From Orychophragmus violaceus (Eukaryota > Streptophyta > Magnoliopsida > Brassicales > Brassicaceae), in assembly GCA_030180135.1 (NCBI GenBank), contig CM058239.1:66657823-66721822 (forward strand): a DNA stretch of 64,000 nucleotides, given 5' to 3'. Below are positions 45,601 through 54,433 of this stretch, one piece after another. The first letter of the stretch is position 1; each line of letters starts with the position of its first letter. A model generated the notes under the pieces. That model saw only the letters and a list, made by a program, of their open reading frames with translations. It was not told where the DNA came from and ran no database searches. The position numbers and the translations under genes are program-made.

Positions 45601-47404
45601 GTTCATCATCCATACTGATCACGAGACACTTAAGCACCTGAGAGGTCAGACTTCACTCAAGAGGAGACATGCTAAGTGGTTGGAGTTTGTAGAGACATTT
45701 CCCTATGTAATCAAGTACAAGAAGGGAAAGGAGAATGTTGTAGCTGATGCCTTGTCAAGAAGGCATGCCCTGATAGCTACCATGGAGGCTAAGGTTCTAG
45801 GATTTGAACACATCAAGGATCTATATAAAGATGATCCAGAACTAGGAGAGGCTTACCAAGCCTGTGGAAGAGGAGCATTCGGATCCTACTATCTTCAAGA
45901 AGGGTTCCTGTTCCGAGACAAGAGGCTGTGCATTCCTCAGTGCTCAATGCGTGAGCTACTGCTTAAGGAGGCGCATGGAGGTGGTCTTATGGGCCATTTT
46001 GGAGTGGACAAGACACTAGCTGTGGTGGCTGATCACTTCTTCTGGCCGCACCTCAAGAGAGACGTTGAAAGGCATTGTGCAAGATGTGTAACTTGTCACA
46101 AAGCAAAATCCAGGTTACACCCTCATGGACTTTATCTACCTTTACCTATTCCTAACGCACCATGGGTGGATATTTCTATGGACTATGTGCTAGGGTTGCC
46201 TAAGATCAAACACAAAGACTCTGTCTTTGTTGTTGTGGATCGATTTTCTAAGATGGCTCATTTCATTCCATGTGACAAAACCAATGATGCCACACAAGTT
46301 GCTGATCTATTCTTCAAGGAGGTGGTGCGTTTACATGGTATACCAAGGACCATAGTATCTGACCGAGACACAAAATTCTTGAGCCATTTCTGGAAGACAT
46401 TGTGGAAGAAGCTCGGGACAAAACTCCTATTCTCCACAACCTGCCACCCTCAAACGGATGGTCAAACCGAAGTGGTAAACCGTACCTTATCTACTTTACT
46501 TAGGGTAACTCTTGGCAGGAACTTAAGCACATGGTTAGATTGTTTGCCTTTCATTGAGTTTGCCTATAACCATGCTACACATTCTGCTACCAAAATGTCT
46601 CCATTTGAAATTGTGTATGGTTTTAATCCACTAACACCTCTTGATTTGTCGCCAATTCCCCAAGTTGAGCAAGTTAATCTAGATGGTCTCAGGAAAGGAG
46701 AGTTTGTTAAGAAGCTACACCAGAAAGCAAGAGACAACATTCTTAAGAAGACTGAAGAGTACAAGAGGCGAGCAGACAAGGGCCGCAAGGAGTTAGTCTT
46801 TGAACCAGGAGAGTGGGTTTGGCTCCACATGAGACCTGAGAGGTTTCCACAGAAGAGAAGCTCGAAGCTGGCGCCTAGGGGAGATGGTCCCTTCAAAGTT
46901 CTAGAACGGATCAACAACAATGCCTACAAACTAGAACTCCCGGGTGAGCTCAATATTTCACATAGCTTCAATGTGACTGATTTGTCTCCATATGTTGCAG
47001 ATGATCCAGTTTTGAGGACAAAACCTTCTGAAGAGGGTGGGAATGATGAGGACATCCAGCCAAGCACCCATCCACAAGCCATTCCTGAGGTCAAGGAAGC
47101 ACCAATGACTCGATCTAGGACAAGGAGGCTCAGGGAAGGATTCAACACTGCAGTAGAGAACCTCATGAACTCAATGGAAGTTGGAGATTACCTCAAGAAC
47201 GAGCCCAAGAAGCGAGAGGCAATAGAAGACTTGGGCTGTGTAAGCAATATGGATAACACAGGCGATTTGGACTGTGTAAGCGACGTGGATAACACAGGAG
47301 GCGTGGACTGTGTAAGCAACAAGGAAGCTGGACCTTCTACGCGTCTAGGGGAACCATGGGCCGGACTATGCCAAGTCTTTACCATCCGGCTCGGCCCATG
47401 CTAA
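42620..47404 (+). CDS. G5 Gag-Pol polyprotein, intact, 1594 aa
   Basis: One frame from ATG 42620 (MGDEGRQPVDP) to TAA 47402-47404. Domain order with approximate residues: Gag 105-250 (DPEAYMDWERRLEHIFECY; ALMAQFIDGLQERIARKVE), zinc knuckle CFKCQGRGHMAREC about 343, aspartic protease LIIDGGSCTNVAS about 431, reverse transcriptase 640-820 with VVVYFDDILIYS, RNase H about 930-1050 (VECDASGIGIGAVL; TDHETLKHL), integrase zinc finger about 1125-1165 (H-H-C-C), and integrase DDE core 1180-1300 (MDYVLGLPK, SDRDTKFL, TDGQTEVVNRTL). A GPF/WLHMRPERFP C-terminal module follows. The last 120 codons lie within the 3' LTR (MTRSRTRRLREGF and a C-x-SN/SD-x-DNTG tandem motif, CVSNMDNTGDLDCVSDVDNT). All key catalytic residues are visible. 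Confidence 0.95.
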   Translation: MGDEGRQPVDPIIQMMTAIREEMSNINQQVGTMRQEFGERIGRIEVPPRRGPIRGAPIPPRYQAGDEDDDMPDLEEDRQPPDPFRRPQPRRQDPLWRNPAREGEARETNRDIKVTPPLFAGKSDPEAYMDWERRLEHIFECYGYGERKKIAVAAAQLTENALAWWDRTIAERRRQRFGAVATWSDMKYLLRLRYVPEHYHRDLQKRFRKLSQGTRSVDEYFEEFEKLMNSLELEESEEALMAQFIDGLQERIARKVERAQYGGLHELLHLAVQVEQQIKRKTAMTNRSKPTQPWAASSSRPFEKGKTVEIDSRFKGKTAEAPKSNRPEQGKFPSTNQRTRDITCFKCQGRGHMARECPNQRVMIIHNDGEYESQDELEDDPNEPEEELAYPDVGELLVTRRMLSVMINPEAAQRENIFHTRCTVKDKVCNLIIDGGSCTNVASKHMVDRLGLIKTKHPRPYRLRWLNDETELKISEQVIVPFSVGKYQDQVTCDVVPMQAGHLLLGRPWQYDRATSHNGRTNQYTFLHKDRKFTLAPLTPTEVHDLQVHMSKEVESSKSSLYISRGAICKTLSAKRTVLLMLFKECLSSGSGELVLPTGVQAVLDRFQDIFPEELPPGLPPIRGIEHQIDLVPGAALPNKPAYRMNPEETKELERQVRDLMDRGYIRESLSPCAVPVLLVPKKDGSWRMCVDCRAINNITIKYRHPIPRLDDMLDELSGSTIFSKVDLKSGYHQVRMREGDEWKTAFKTKQGLYEWLVMPFGLTNAPSTFMRLMNQVLRAYISKFVVVYFDDILIYSKNLDDHISHLELVLKSLRKEGLYANLKKCTFCTNKLVFLGFVVSEQGLQVDEEKVKAIREWPTPTTVGHVRSFHGLASFYRRFVRDFSTVASPLTAVIKKNVPFSWGPAQESAFKLLKERLTQAPVLALPDFEEVFEVECDASGIGIGAVLHQRKKPVAFFSEKLSGASLNYPTYDKELYALVRALETWQHYLLSKEFIIHTDHETLKHLRGQTSLKRRHAKWLEFVETFPYVIKYKKGKENVVADALSRRHALIATMEAKVLGFEHIKDLYKDDPELGEAYQACGRGAFGSYYLQEGFLFRDKRLCIPQCSMRELLLKEAHGGGLMGHFGVDKTLAVVADHFFWPHLKRDVERHCARCVTCHKAKSRLHPHGLYLPLPIPNAPWVDISMDYVLGLPKIKHKDSVFVVVDRFSKMAHFIPCDKTNDATQVADLFFKEVVRLHGIPRTIVSDRDTKFLSHFWKTLWKKLGTKLLFSTTCHPQTDGQTEVVNRTLSTLLRVTLGRNLSTWLDCLPFIEFAYNHATHSATKMSPFEIVYGFNPLTPLDLSPIPQVEQVNLDGLRKGEFVKKLHQKARDNILKKTEEYKRRADKGRKELVFEPGEWVWLHMRPERFPQKRSSKLAPRGDGPFKVLERINNNAYKLELPGELNISHSFNVTDLSPYVADDPVLRTKPSEEGGNDEDIQPSTHPQAIPEVKEAPMTRSRTRRLREGFNTAVENLMNSMEVGDYLKNEPKKREAIEDLGCVSNMDNTGDLDCVSDVDNTGGVDCVSNKEAGPSTRLGEPWAGLCQVFTIRLGPC

Positions 47405-47994
47405 GTCCGAGAGTTGGTGGACTCTCTTGCACTCTTTTTCCCTTGGGTGGTTTTATCCCAAAGTGGTTTTACTCCCAAGGTTTTTAACGAGGCAAGTCGG
47501 CCCACCCACACCATAACTCAAGGCTTGGCCGCCAAGGAAGGAATTACACACTTTCCTTTTCTGTGTAACTCGGCGATTCTCATTCATGGCCGAGATATTT
47601 GTTTTTCCTTTTTGTTCTTCTTTGTTTCTGTACTTAAACAACTTTGTATTATTGTGTTAGACACCTTTTGAATTATCAATAAACCCTTAAGCGATTTTCG
47701 CCTTTTTCTTGAACAGCCACCGCTTGTTCTTGTTTGCTTGTTGTTCCTTGTGTGTGATTCACAAAGAAGACAAGTGTCTGTGCAGTATCAGAGACCCGTT
47801 CATCATCTCTGTGGTGCCTTCGATCCACCAGCCCTACCACTCACTGATTCAACAGGAGAGAGCGTCAAAGCCAGCCTGTTCGATCCCATCTCTTACACAC
47901 GACCATCCCTTGAGTAACAGGAGAGAGCGACAAAGCCAACCTGTTTCTTCCATCAACCACCGAGTGAGGCTCTGTCCATCTGAGTCTTATATCA
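47044..47994 (+). repeat. G5 3' LTR
   Basis: 951 bp. Its first 361 bp encode the end of Gag-Pol. It is followed by the TAGGA duplication and the continuation of the C6 LTR. Confidence 0.95.
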
Positions 47995-47999
47995 TAGGA

Positions 48000-48664
48000 T
48001 TATGTGGTTTTTCATGGTTCAATTCCCAAATTACAACCTAGCACATAATCTTAAACAGATCTAGGTTCTTGTAACTGAATCATAAAACAAACCTGGACAT
48101 TACCTTTGCAGCGGAATTGTGGTGATGTCGAGATCAACGAGAACAGATGAATACCTGTTCCTCCTTGGTATCCACACTCTTACAAGCAGGGATGGCTGCT
48201 AGACCGGATGGATGATCAACAGAGAGAGAGATTGGAGAGGGAGAGGCCCTGCGGCCACGACCACAAATCGCCAAAATGGCTTAGGGTTTCAATACCCATG
48301 TTGCAATCTCTTTTATTCACTAATGGGCCCAAGTTTAATTAATTAATTAAACTAATGGTCCATTAGACTTTTGGGCCCAAGACACAAATCAGACAAAAGC
48401 CCATTTGTTGTCTGCCCAACTCTCTGTACAAATACAGTAAATGCCTTAGCATCTTACCGTATTAATTCCATCTTAATTTTCCCGTTAGCTATGGTGTGTG
48501 ACCCTTTGGGATCATACAATACTGGTAATAAGTCCTAAACTTATAGATCAAGAGCGGACTCTAGCAAGCCATCATGATCACCCAGTATTTATGACTTATG
48601 TCTGATCTCGACATTTATCATACTTTCTAGAGATAGTACAGTAGATTTCAGGACATTCCCAACA
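48000..48664 (-). repeat. C6 LTR, main piece
   Basis: Reverse orientation copia LTR, similar to C1/C2 (CACACCATAGCTAACGGGAA words shared in reverse) but diverged over its outer half. Confidence 0.8.
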
Positions 48665-48901
48665 ATCTCCCACTTGTACTGGAATCCTACATTCCCTAGT
48701 CCTTTTGTCTCAATATCTCGATCTGGCATAAGGCAAGATGCGTGTCATCCTTATATAGCCAGACCATGTTCATCGGACCAGATTTGATACTGACAATGCA
48801 AACGACTTGGGCAAGTCCGTTTGGGAGTGGCCACCCTCTTACCATCCGCGTTCGTCCGTGCACGTCCGTGTTCGTCCGTGACGGTTACGGTCGTTCCTGA
48901 C

Positions 48902-48998
48902 GACCCGCGGTCGACCGTGTACGACCCGCGGTCGTCCGTGAACGACCCGCGGTCGACCGTGCGCGACCCGCGGTCGTCCGTGAACGACCCACGGACGG
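48902..48998. repeat. 21-bp minisatellite in solo LTR L
   Basis: GACCCGCGGTCGWCCGTG plus three variable bases starts at 48902, 48923, 48944, 48965 and (degraded) 48986, exactly 21 bp apart. W alternates A, T, A, T. Upstream, CGTCCGTG words (48848-48885) look like older degraded units. It is very CpG-rich in an AT-rich window. The open frame on the minus strand here is just the repeat translated. Confidence 0.95.
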
Positions 48999-49354
48999 TT
49001 GCCGGGAATTTTCTTCATTTCTTCAATCTGATTCTTCATGAGTTTCTGGGCATTTCTCTCTTGTTTCCCCTTCCTTAAATTCCCTAGAAACCATTCCAAA
49101 TCCCCCTTACACATCCGGCCAATACCCATCGGTATTCCGGCCATAAATCCTCTCTTTTTCCTCTTTTAATTTGGCCTTTGCCTTAGAGAATCATGGGATT
49201 TCTTCCCTGGACAGAATGTGCATGAAAAGGCTACTTGTGGCCTATTTATAGGCTCCATTTTCGCCCCATAACTTCCATAGGCGAAGGGTTGCCTTGGTTG
49301 GCCGAAAGGGTGCAACCTTCCAAGGTGCCCTTTCGCCATGGTGCCCCTTGGTCA

Positions 49355-49525
49355 GCTAGTGTCACTAGCTGACCAGCTGACCCAACACTTGAACACTCAA
49401 GCTAGCTGGGTTGAGCTGGTTGCTAGCTGACCCAGCTGACCAGCTGGACTGTTCAGCTCGTTTCAGCTGAACACTCTTTGTTTAGCTCGTTTCCTCTTAG
49501 CTGAGCTGCCTTTCGGCTGAGCTTA
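49355..49525. repeat. AGCTGACC/AGCTGAGC-rich low-complexity stretch in L
   Basis: Many direct and inverted copies of CAGCTGA, TAGCTGACC and GTTTCAGCTGAAC words. AGCT is self-complementary, so the region can form multiple small hairpins. Confidence 0.7.
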
Positions 49526-49651
49526 GCTTCCTTAAGACCTTGGAACACTCCTTCCTAGTATTTACGACGAGTCATAAACCCTTTTGGTTCCAAGTATCCT
49601 TTCCCCAATCCTCCTAGGGTGGGGTATCCGGTTCTGGGATGTTACAGGGTC

Positions 49652-49809
49652 TGGCTACACATGAGGCAAGAAAGATTTCCCAATCAGAGGAAGTCAAAGC
49701 TCACACCAAGAGGAGATGGACCATTCCGAGTCTTGGAGAAGATCAACGACAACGCCTACAAGCTTGAACTACCAGTTCTGAGGACAGAACCTCTTCAAGG
49801 GGGAGGGTA
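49652..49809 (+). pseudogene. G4 integrase C-terminal end after the L insertion
   Basis: Continues the G4 frame as WLHMRQERFPNQRKSKL, PRGDGPFRVLEKINDN and AYKLELP. Compared with G5 it lacks about 20 residues (the GELNISHSFNVTDLSPY block). It then runs into the 3' LTR as LRTEPLQGGGYDEAIEPN. The open frame from 49652 reaches 50131 inside the LTR. Confidence 0.85.
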
Positions 49810-50706
49810 TGATGAGGCCATAGAACCAAATGCAGAAGATCCAATGCCCATCATAAGGAAAGGTCCGTTGACAAGGTCAGCAAAAAAGGCTTTGAGGAAC
49901 CAAGTCAATGAAGGTGTGCAAAGCCTACTGAATCAAGCTACTAACCAAGAGCAGGAACAAGTCTTCATCAGGATGGATAGCTCAACACTATTCAGCTCAG
50001 CTCAAAAGGGACTGACAATATGTAGCATCACGACTAGCTCAGGAAGTAGCATCGGCACTAGCTCAGGAAGTAGCATCGACACTAGCTCAAGCTTCCGAGG
50101 CCAGAATGCTACGACTGAAGAAGGCTTCTGATTAACGGCCAAAGACATACCAAACATAAGCTAAGGTATGAGTTTAATTTATACACATTATATGACCGTT
50201 GTCTCTTTGTTTTGCAGGATCAAATCTTTGTTTCCCTTAGTAGTTTCAATCATAAAAGTAGCCGTTGTAGTCTTTATTTCTTTAGGTCCAAGTTGAGTCA
50301 GTACTTTCCTTTTATGTTTTATTTCCTTCAAGTCCCCTAGAAGGGAATAGCTGTTTGGACTGTTTATAAAGTCCCCTCTCACAGCCGTGTATCATTTACC
50401 CTAGATCAATAAAGTACACCAAGTGTTTTCTTCAAGCAAAGAAACCGCAACTTGTTTTCTCTATTGTTTTGTGTGATTCAAACAAAGAGAAGGCTTTTGT
50501 CTTATCAAGATTCAGACTCACAGGATCTTGTGGCGACCTCAATCCATTCCATCCACTGATTATTTCTGAGAGAGCTTTTAAGCCAGCAGGAATAATCCCA
50601 TCTCTACTCACCATCCATCCAATTCGATCACACCAAGAGAGCTCTTAAGCCCGTGGTTCGATCTCCATCAACCCATCACTCAAGCTTCTGCTTCGGGGCT
50701 ACATCA
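49810..50706 (+). repeat. G4 3' LTR
   Basis: 897 bp, ends GCTACATCA, followed by the TTACC target duplication and then the G7 gag. Confidence 0.95.
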
Positions 50707-51939
50707 TTACCTCAGGCTTGAGTATGATCTTCCATACTGCACTTGGGAAGAAATGAAGCAACTCCTACACAAGGAGTTTGTAGAAGAAATCTCAACAGAC
50801 CCATACTGCTCAAGGTGCCAAATTCCTCAAGAACCAAGAAGGTGGATCACAATTACCCCACCAACAAAGACTGCCAGCCCTAAAACGTCCAGCAAGAAGA
50901 AGCAACAATCTTCCAAGGTTAGGAAGAAACCGGCAGAGAAAGCAGTACAAGAGAAGAGTACCAATAAACCACAAGAAGAGGTCAATGTCTCTAGTACCCT
51001 ACATAAGCAACCAGCAGCACCACACCAAGGTAAGTGTTCTAATTCTAATAAAGTTAAAGATCATACATGTTATAGATGCCATAAGAGAGGACACTATGCT
51101 GTACATTGTCCATTAAAGAATGTTAAATTACTAGAAGAGAAAACTAAATTATCCAAAACCAGTGATAGTTTGATTCAATCTAATTTGTTAAATTCCAATT
51201 CTAGTATAATGCACTTGTCTTTGTCAAAGGGTTTTGATGCAGGAATAGAAGAGATGGATAGAAAAGAGAAAGTACAAGACATTGCCATCACAGTAAGTAC
51301 CAACACTGAACAAGGTACTAAAGGAGAGGAGAGCATCAAATAAAAACCACCAGACCAAGCTAAGAACATTGAAGGTGTTAGACAGGTAAGTCTCTCTTTG
51401 ACTCCATTTATTCCTCATGAAGCCACAATTGTGTTGAAGAGTATACTAAACATACTAGAGCCTGAGGAAACAATCTGCTTAAAACCCACAGTAGAAAGCT
51501 TTTCTAGAACTAGTGCTAAGGAAGTAGATTCAGGAAGTTCATCTTATCATAGAGAATCCATAATGCACTTGTTTCTTTCCCAAAGTGTCAATCTTATTGC
51601 AAGTACTAAGGGTGTGAATCACAAAGGAGTTAAACCTGAACAAAAATTGTTGATAGACCAAGTTCAGAACCAGAAGGCATCACCACCATTGGAGAATAAG
51701 AGCAAGATAACCAAAGGAGAGAATGGTGCCACCATTTATCGGTGTCCAGAAGGGCAGAATAGAGGAGTCATACTGAATTATCTACTCAAAGGAGAACCTC
51801 CAGATGTCCCTTGCATCACCCAGCTGCAAACATATCAAGGTAAGACCATAGACTCACAAAATAGAATGAAAGCTAACTTGCTTTCTCTTGGTGCAGGTTA
51901 TATAGTTTCGAGGTCGAAACCTTTTCAAGAGGGAGAGTA
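50707..51939 (+). pseudogene. G7 gag remnant, core and C-terminal part
   Basis: Continues in frame from 35926 across the G4 insertion (LRLEYDLPYCTWEEMKQLL). A Lys-rich linker is followed by zinc knuckle CYRCHKRGHYAVHC (about 51068-51109). The frame is broken once by TAA at 51341 and then stays open to the LTR. The tail carries CPEGQNRGVILNYLLKGE, ITQLQTYQGKTIDS and FQEGEYDEDI. Apart from one TGA, one TAA and one upstream frameshift the coding frame is well preserved. No Pol domain exists between this tail and the polypurine tract. Confidence 0.8.
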
Positions 51940-52003
51940 TGATGAGGACATCAATTCATCATCAACGAAGGAGCATGGAGAGGACATAAATCAATCAGCC
52001 AAA
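51940..52003 (+). repeat. G7 3' LTR, first 64 bp before the C8 insertion
   Basis: Starts TGATGAGGACATCAATTC after the purine tract. C8 entered at CCAAA (51999-52003). The remainder of this LTR is 59295-59713, truncated at its right end. Confidence 0.85.
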
Positions 52004-52638
52004 TGTTGGAATTATGTCCAGTAATCTCTGTACTGTCTCTAGAACGTAAGAGTATGTCAATGATCAGACATAAGTCATATAATACTGGGGGTCATGATGG
52101 CTTGCTAGAGTCCGCTCATGATCTATAAGTCTTGGACTTATTGCCTTTATTATATGATCCCATATGGGTCACACGCCTAAGCTAACGGGAAAATACGAAG
52201 GAACGGTTTAGCAGAAGTACGGTAAAAGTGCTAGGCATTTACGGTACTTAGAGAGTATAAAGGGCCTGATTAAATCCATGGGATTTAATCAGAACTGAGA
52301 ATTGGGCCCAAAAGCCCATGAGAACTAAAGGGAGTTTTAATGAATAAAACTTGACCTAAAGCTCTCCAATGCTTCTCAGTCTCTGCGCCTCCCACATCCT
52401 CTCTCTGCGCCTCCTCTCTGTCTGGTCTAGCAGCCATTTTCTGTGATTGCGTGTGTGAGCCTTTGGAGGATCCATCCCTTGGTGGTTCTGCTGATCTCTG
52501 ACCCATACCATCTCTTTCCGCTGCACAAACAGGTATAAGGTGAGATCTATTAAGTTTCTAAATAAGAGAACCTAGATCTGCATGTTTAGTAGATGAATCA
52601 ATTGAGAATTGAATCAGGAAACACTAAACATTCCAACA

Positions 52639-54433
52639 GTGGTATCAGAGCCATTGGTTCTGTGGTTTTTCTTGTTTAGAATCATGTTTAGGATTGTTTA
52701 AGAAGTGTTTTTGAATCAATCTACTGATAAGGAAAAACACTTAAGAAACAAAGAATTAAAACCTAAACAAACAAGAAATCGCATGATCCGATCTATATGA
52801 ATCGGTATGCGTCGGATCGTCCGGATCGCGGAAGACGCACGAATCGATCGGTAACGATCATGTTGCGTGGTCGCGTCCCGATCGTCGGATGGATCGCGTC
52901 CCGATCGCGTGGATGGACCGAGCTCACGTCGCGTCTCGGCCAAGCCAGCATCGTCCCGCGTGATCGAGAGCCGAGTGGATCATCGCGATAACTCGACCCG
53001 ATAGTCGTCCCGATCGCATGACCCGACTCGTTCCCGATCGTCGCTCGCCCGTCCCGTCCCGAGCTCATCGTCGTCCCGGCTGTCCCGATCGCTCGGCGAT
53101 CGCGTGAAGCCACGACCCGAGCTCGACGATCGTCCCGTCCCGTCCCGTGAAGCAGCCGTCCCGATCATGGATCGAACGCGTGCGGCTTGCGGCTGACGTG
53201 ATCGCGTGAAGCTCACGGCTAGGTCGTGATCGGTTCACGTGATCAATCGGTTCGGTTCGTTTTATGGTTCGGTTTATAAACTTGATTAAAATCAAAACGT
53301 CACGGTTTAATAAACAGACTTAATAAATTTATTAAGTTCTGGTTAAACCGGGATAAGAAATCCAAAGTCGAAAAATTGGATTTTGTGCCTAAACCAGATT
53401 TTCTAATTTGATTTGGTTGGACCAAATAAATTGAGAAAATCCGGTTTAGTAAATAACCGGTTGACAATTGTGGTCATCGTAGTAATTAATTTTGGTTAAG
53501 ACCAATTTTAATGAACCAGACCGGTTATGTCATTTAATTGGGCAATTGGGTTATGTCTTGGACATGAACCAATTCTTGGGCCTCGGGCCAAGAAGTTAAA
53601 ACAATTGGGCCAATTATTTGAGTCTTTTCTTCAGAATTAATTTAAAATTTATTTTATAAAATTATAAAATCGATTTTTAAATTAATAAGTTTCCAAAAAT
53701 TTTGAAATTAGAAAGTTTCTTAAATTAGAAGTTTCTAGATTTGCATGTTTTGGATTTTAGGAAATTTCTATATTTAGAAAGTTTCCAATTTTAGGAAGTT
53801 TCCGATTTTAGAAAGTTTCCAATTTTTAGGAAGTTTCCAATTTTAGAAAGTTTCCAAAATTAGTAGGTTTCCCAAAAAGGAAAGTTTCCCAAAATAGTAA
53901 TCTTCTATTTTGGGATAAATTTTAATAAACCTACAAACCTCAAATACTATCAAGCGTTGGATGTCTTGTCCAGTCTATGTCAGCTGTCGAAGCCCATTCA
54001 ATTGTATTCATGGCCTTACAGTGTGAGGGTGTCTACTTTTGCGTGGATAAGACGGTTTGTGATTCATAAATGTCATTGGGAGTCCCAGACATTAATGATT
54101 ACATGACTGTATAGTCTGGTTTTCTTGACTAGGCCATCGGGAGTCCCGGGCCTTGAGACATCAGAGTGGATTGGGCCTCGGGCCCAGATTCACAACCAAG
54201 AGTTATATCACGGATATAATTAGCCGACATAGGGCTTACCGATATAAGCTAAGGTTGGGTGATGGCCAGTGGCCCACTTTGATCTTAGTTATATGTGGAT
54301 CTTGGAATCATTATATTCTATTGAGGGTAACTTATGTTATTGAATATAATGCGTGATTAATCATATTAAGTATAATACAAGATTAATCATATTGAACATA
54401 TTAACTAAAATCCTTTTATCTTAATTTTCAGTT
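52639..54433 (+). other. C8 leader with very CpG-rich block
   Basis: Non-coding leader. 52795-53240 is a dense field of CGATCG, TCCCGATCG and GATCGCG words with strongly raised G+C and CpG. Short frames on both strands here (52716-53295) are composition artefacts. The equivalent C1 block (16885-17070) has related GATCG/ATCATG words but far fewer CpGs. 53690-53920 repeats GAAAGTTTCC-type words. Confidence 0.7.

Larger units (their letters stand above)
41236..47994 (+). mobile_element. G5: complete Ty3/gypsy chromovirus (CRM-like), plus strand
   Basis: LTRs are at 41236-42185 and 47044-47994 (950 and 951 bp; TGATGAGGACATCC...CTTATATCA), with target duplication TAGGA (41231-41235 and 47995-47999). 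The only difference I see between the LTRs is one missing A near 41360 in the 5' copy. The primer site TCTGGTATCAGAGCC starts at 42186 and the purine-rich tract GAAGAGGGTGGGAA ends at 47043. One unbroken gag-pol frame fills the interior. It is potentially autonomous and by far the youngest layer. The CRM assignment rests on the LTR start, the absence of a classical chromodomain and the Pol frame running into the 3' LTR. Confidence 0.95.
41229..48843 (-). mobile_element. C6: truncated copia-type element, minus, with G5 in its LTR
   Basis: The LTR starts TGTAGGA at 41229-41235, is interrupted by G5, and continues 48000-48664 (about 672 bp in all). It is followed by 179 bp of internal sequence (48665-48843) that matches C2 from 24946 to about 25124 and then stops abruptly. 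Everything else of the element, including its second LTR, is missing. It belongs to the same broad family as C1 and C2. No target duplication can be tested. Confidence 0.8.
40304..49646 (+). mobile_element. L: solo LTR (TGAAACACCCC...GGGATGTTACA) with nested C6 and G5
   Basis: The own sequence is 40304-41228 plus 48844-49646, about 1.73 kb. The termini TGAAACACCCCGACC and GGGATGTTACA form the imperfect inverted ends of a common plant LTR class. The 5-bp duplication GGGTC flanks it (40299-40303 and 49647-49651). Without L, the G4 frame reads on as GDWVWLHM. No primer site, polypurine tract or coding region was seen, so it is a solo LTR. The orientation is assumed from the TG...CA reading. Confidence 0.8.
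35927..50706 (+). mobile_element. G4: Ty3/gypsy chromovirus-type element, plus, defective
   Basis: 897-bp LTRs at 35927-36823 and 49810-50706 (TGATGAGGCC...GCTACATCA), with target duplication TTACC (35922-35926 and 50707-50711). Removing G4 rejoins the G7 gag in frame (NAYLRLEYDLPYCTWEEM). Primer site TCTGGTATCAGAGCC starts at 36824. The LTRs differ at about 14 positions by eye (roughly 1.5%), so this is older than G5, which lies inside it. The interior carries gag, protease, most of reverse transcriptase and the integrase end, with a large deletion. Solo LTR L was later inserted at 40304. Confidence 0.95.

Noticed and set aside
46800..47404. Classical chromodomain or envelope gene at the end of G5
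   Set aside because: No chromodomain core residues and no separate frame after Pol; the tail is a basic and Cys/Asn-rich extension that runs into the LTR.
48839..49144. Minus-strand frame with a VVHGRPR repeat
   Set aside because: Translation of the 21-bp minisatellite; no evidence of a protein.
40304..49646. L as a complete LTR retrotransposon
   Set aside because: After removing C6 and G5 only about 1.7 kb remains, with no primer site, polypurine tract or second LTR; a solo LTR with GGGTC duplication fits better.
52716..53295. Arg/Asp/Ser-rich frames on both strands
   Set aside because: Product of the GATCG-rich leader block of C8.
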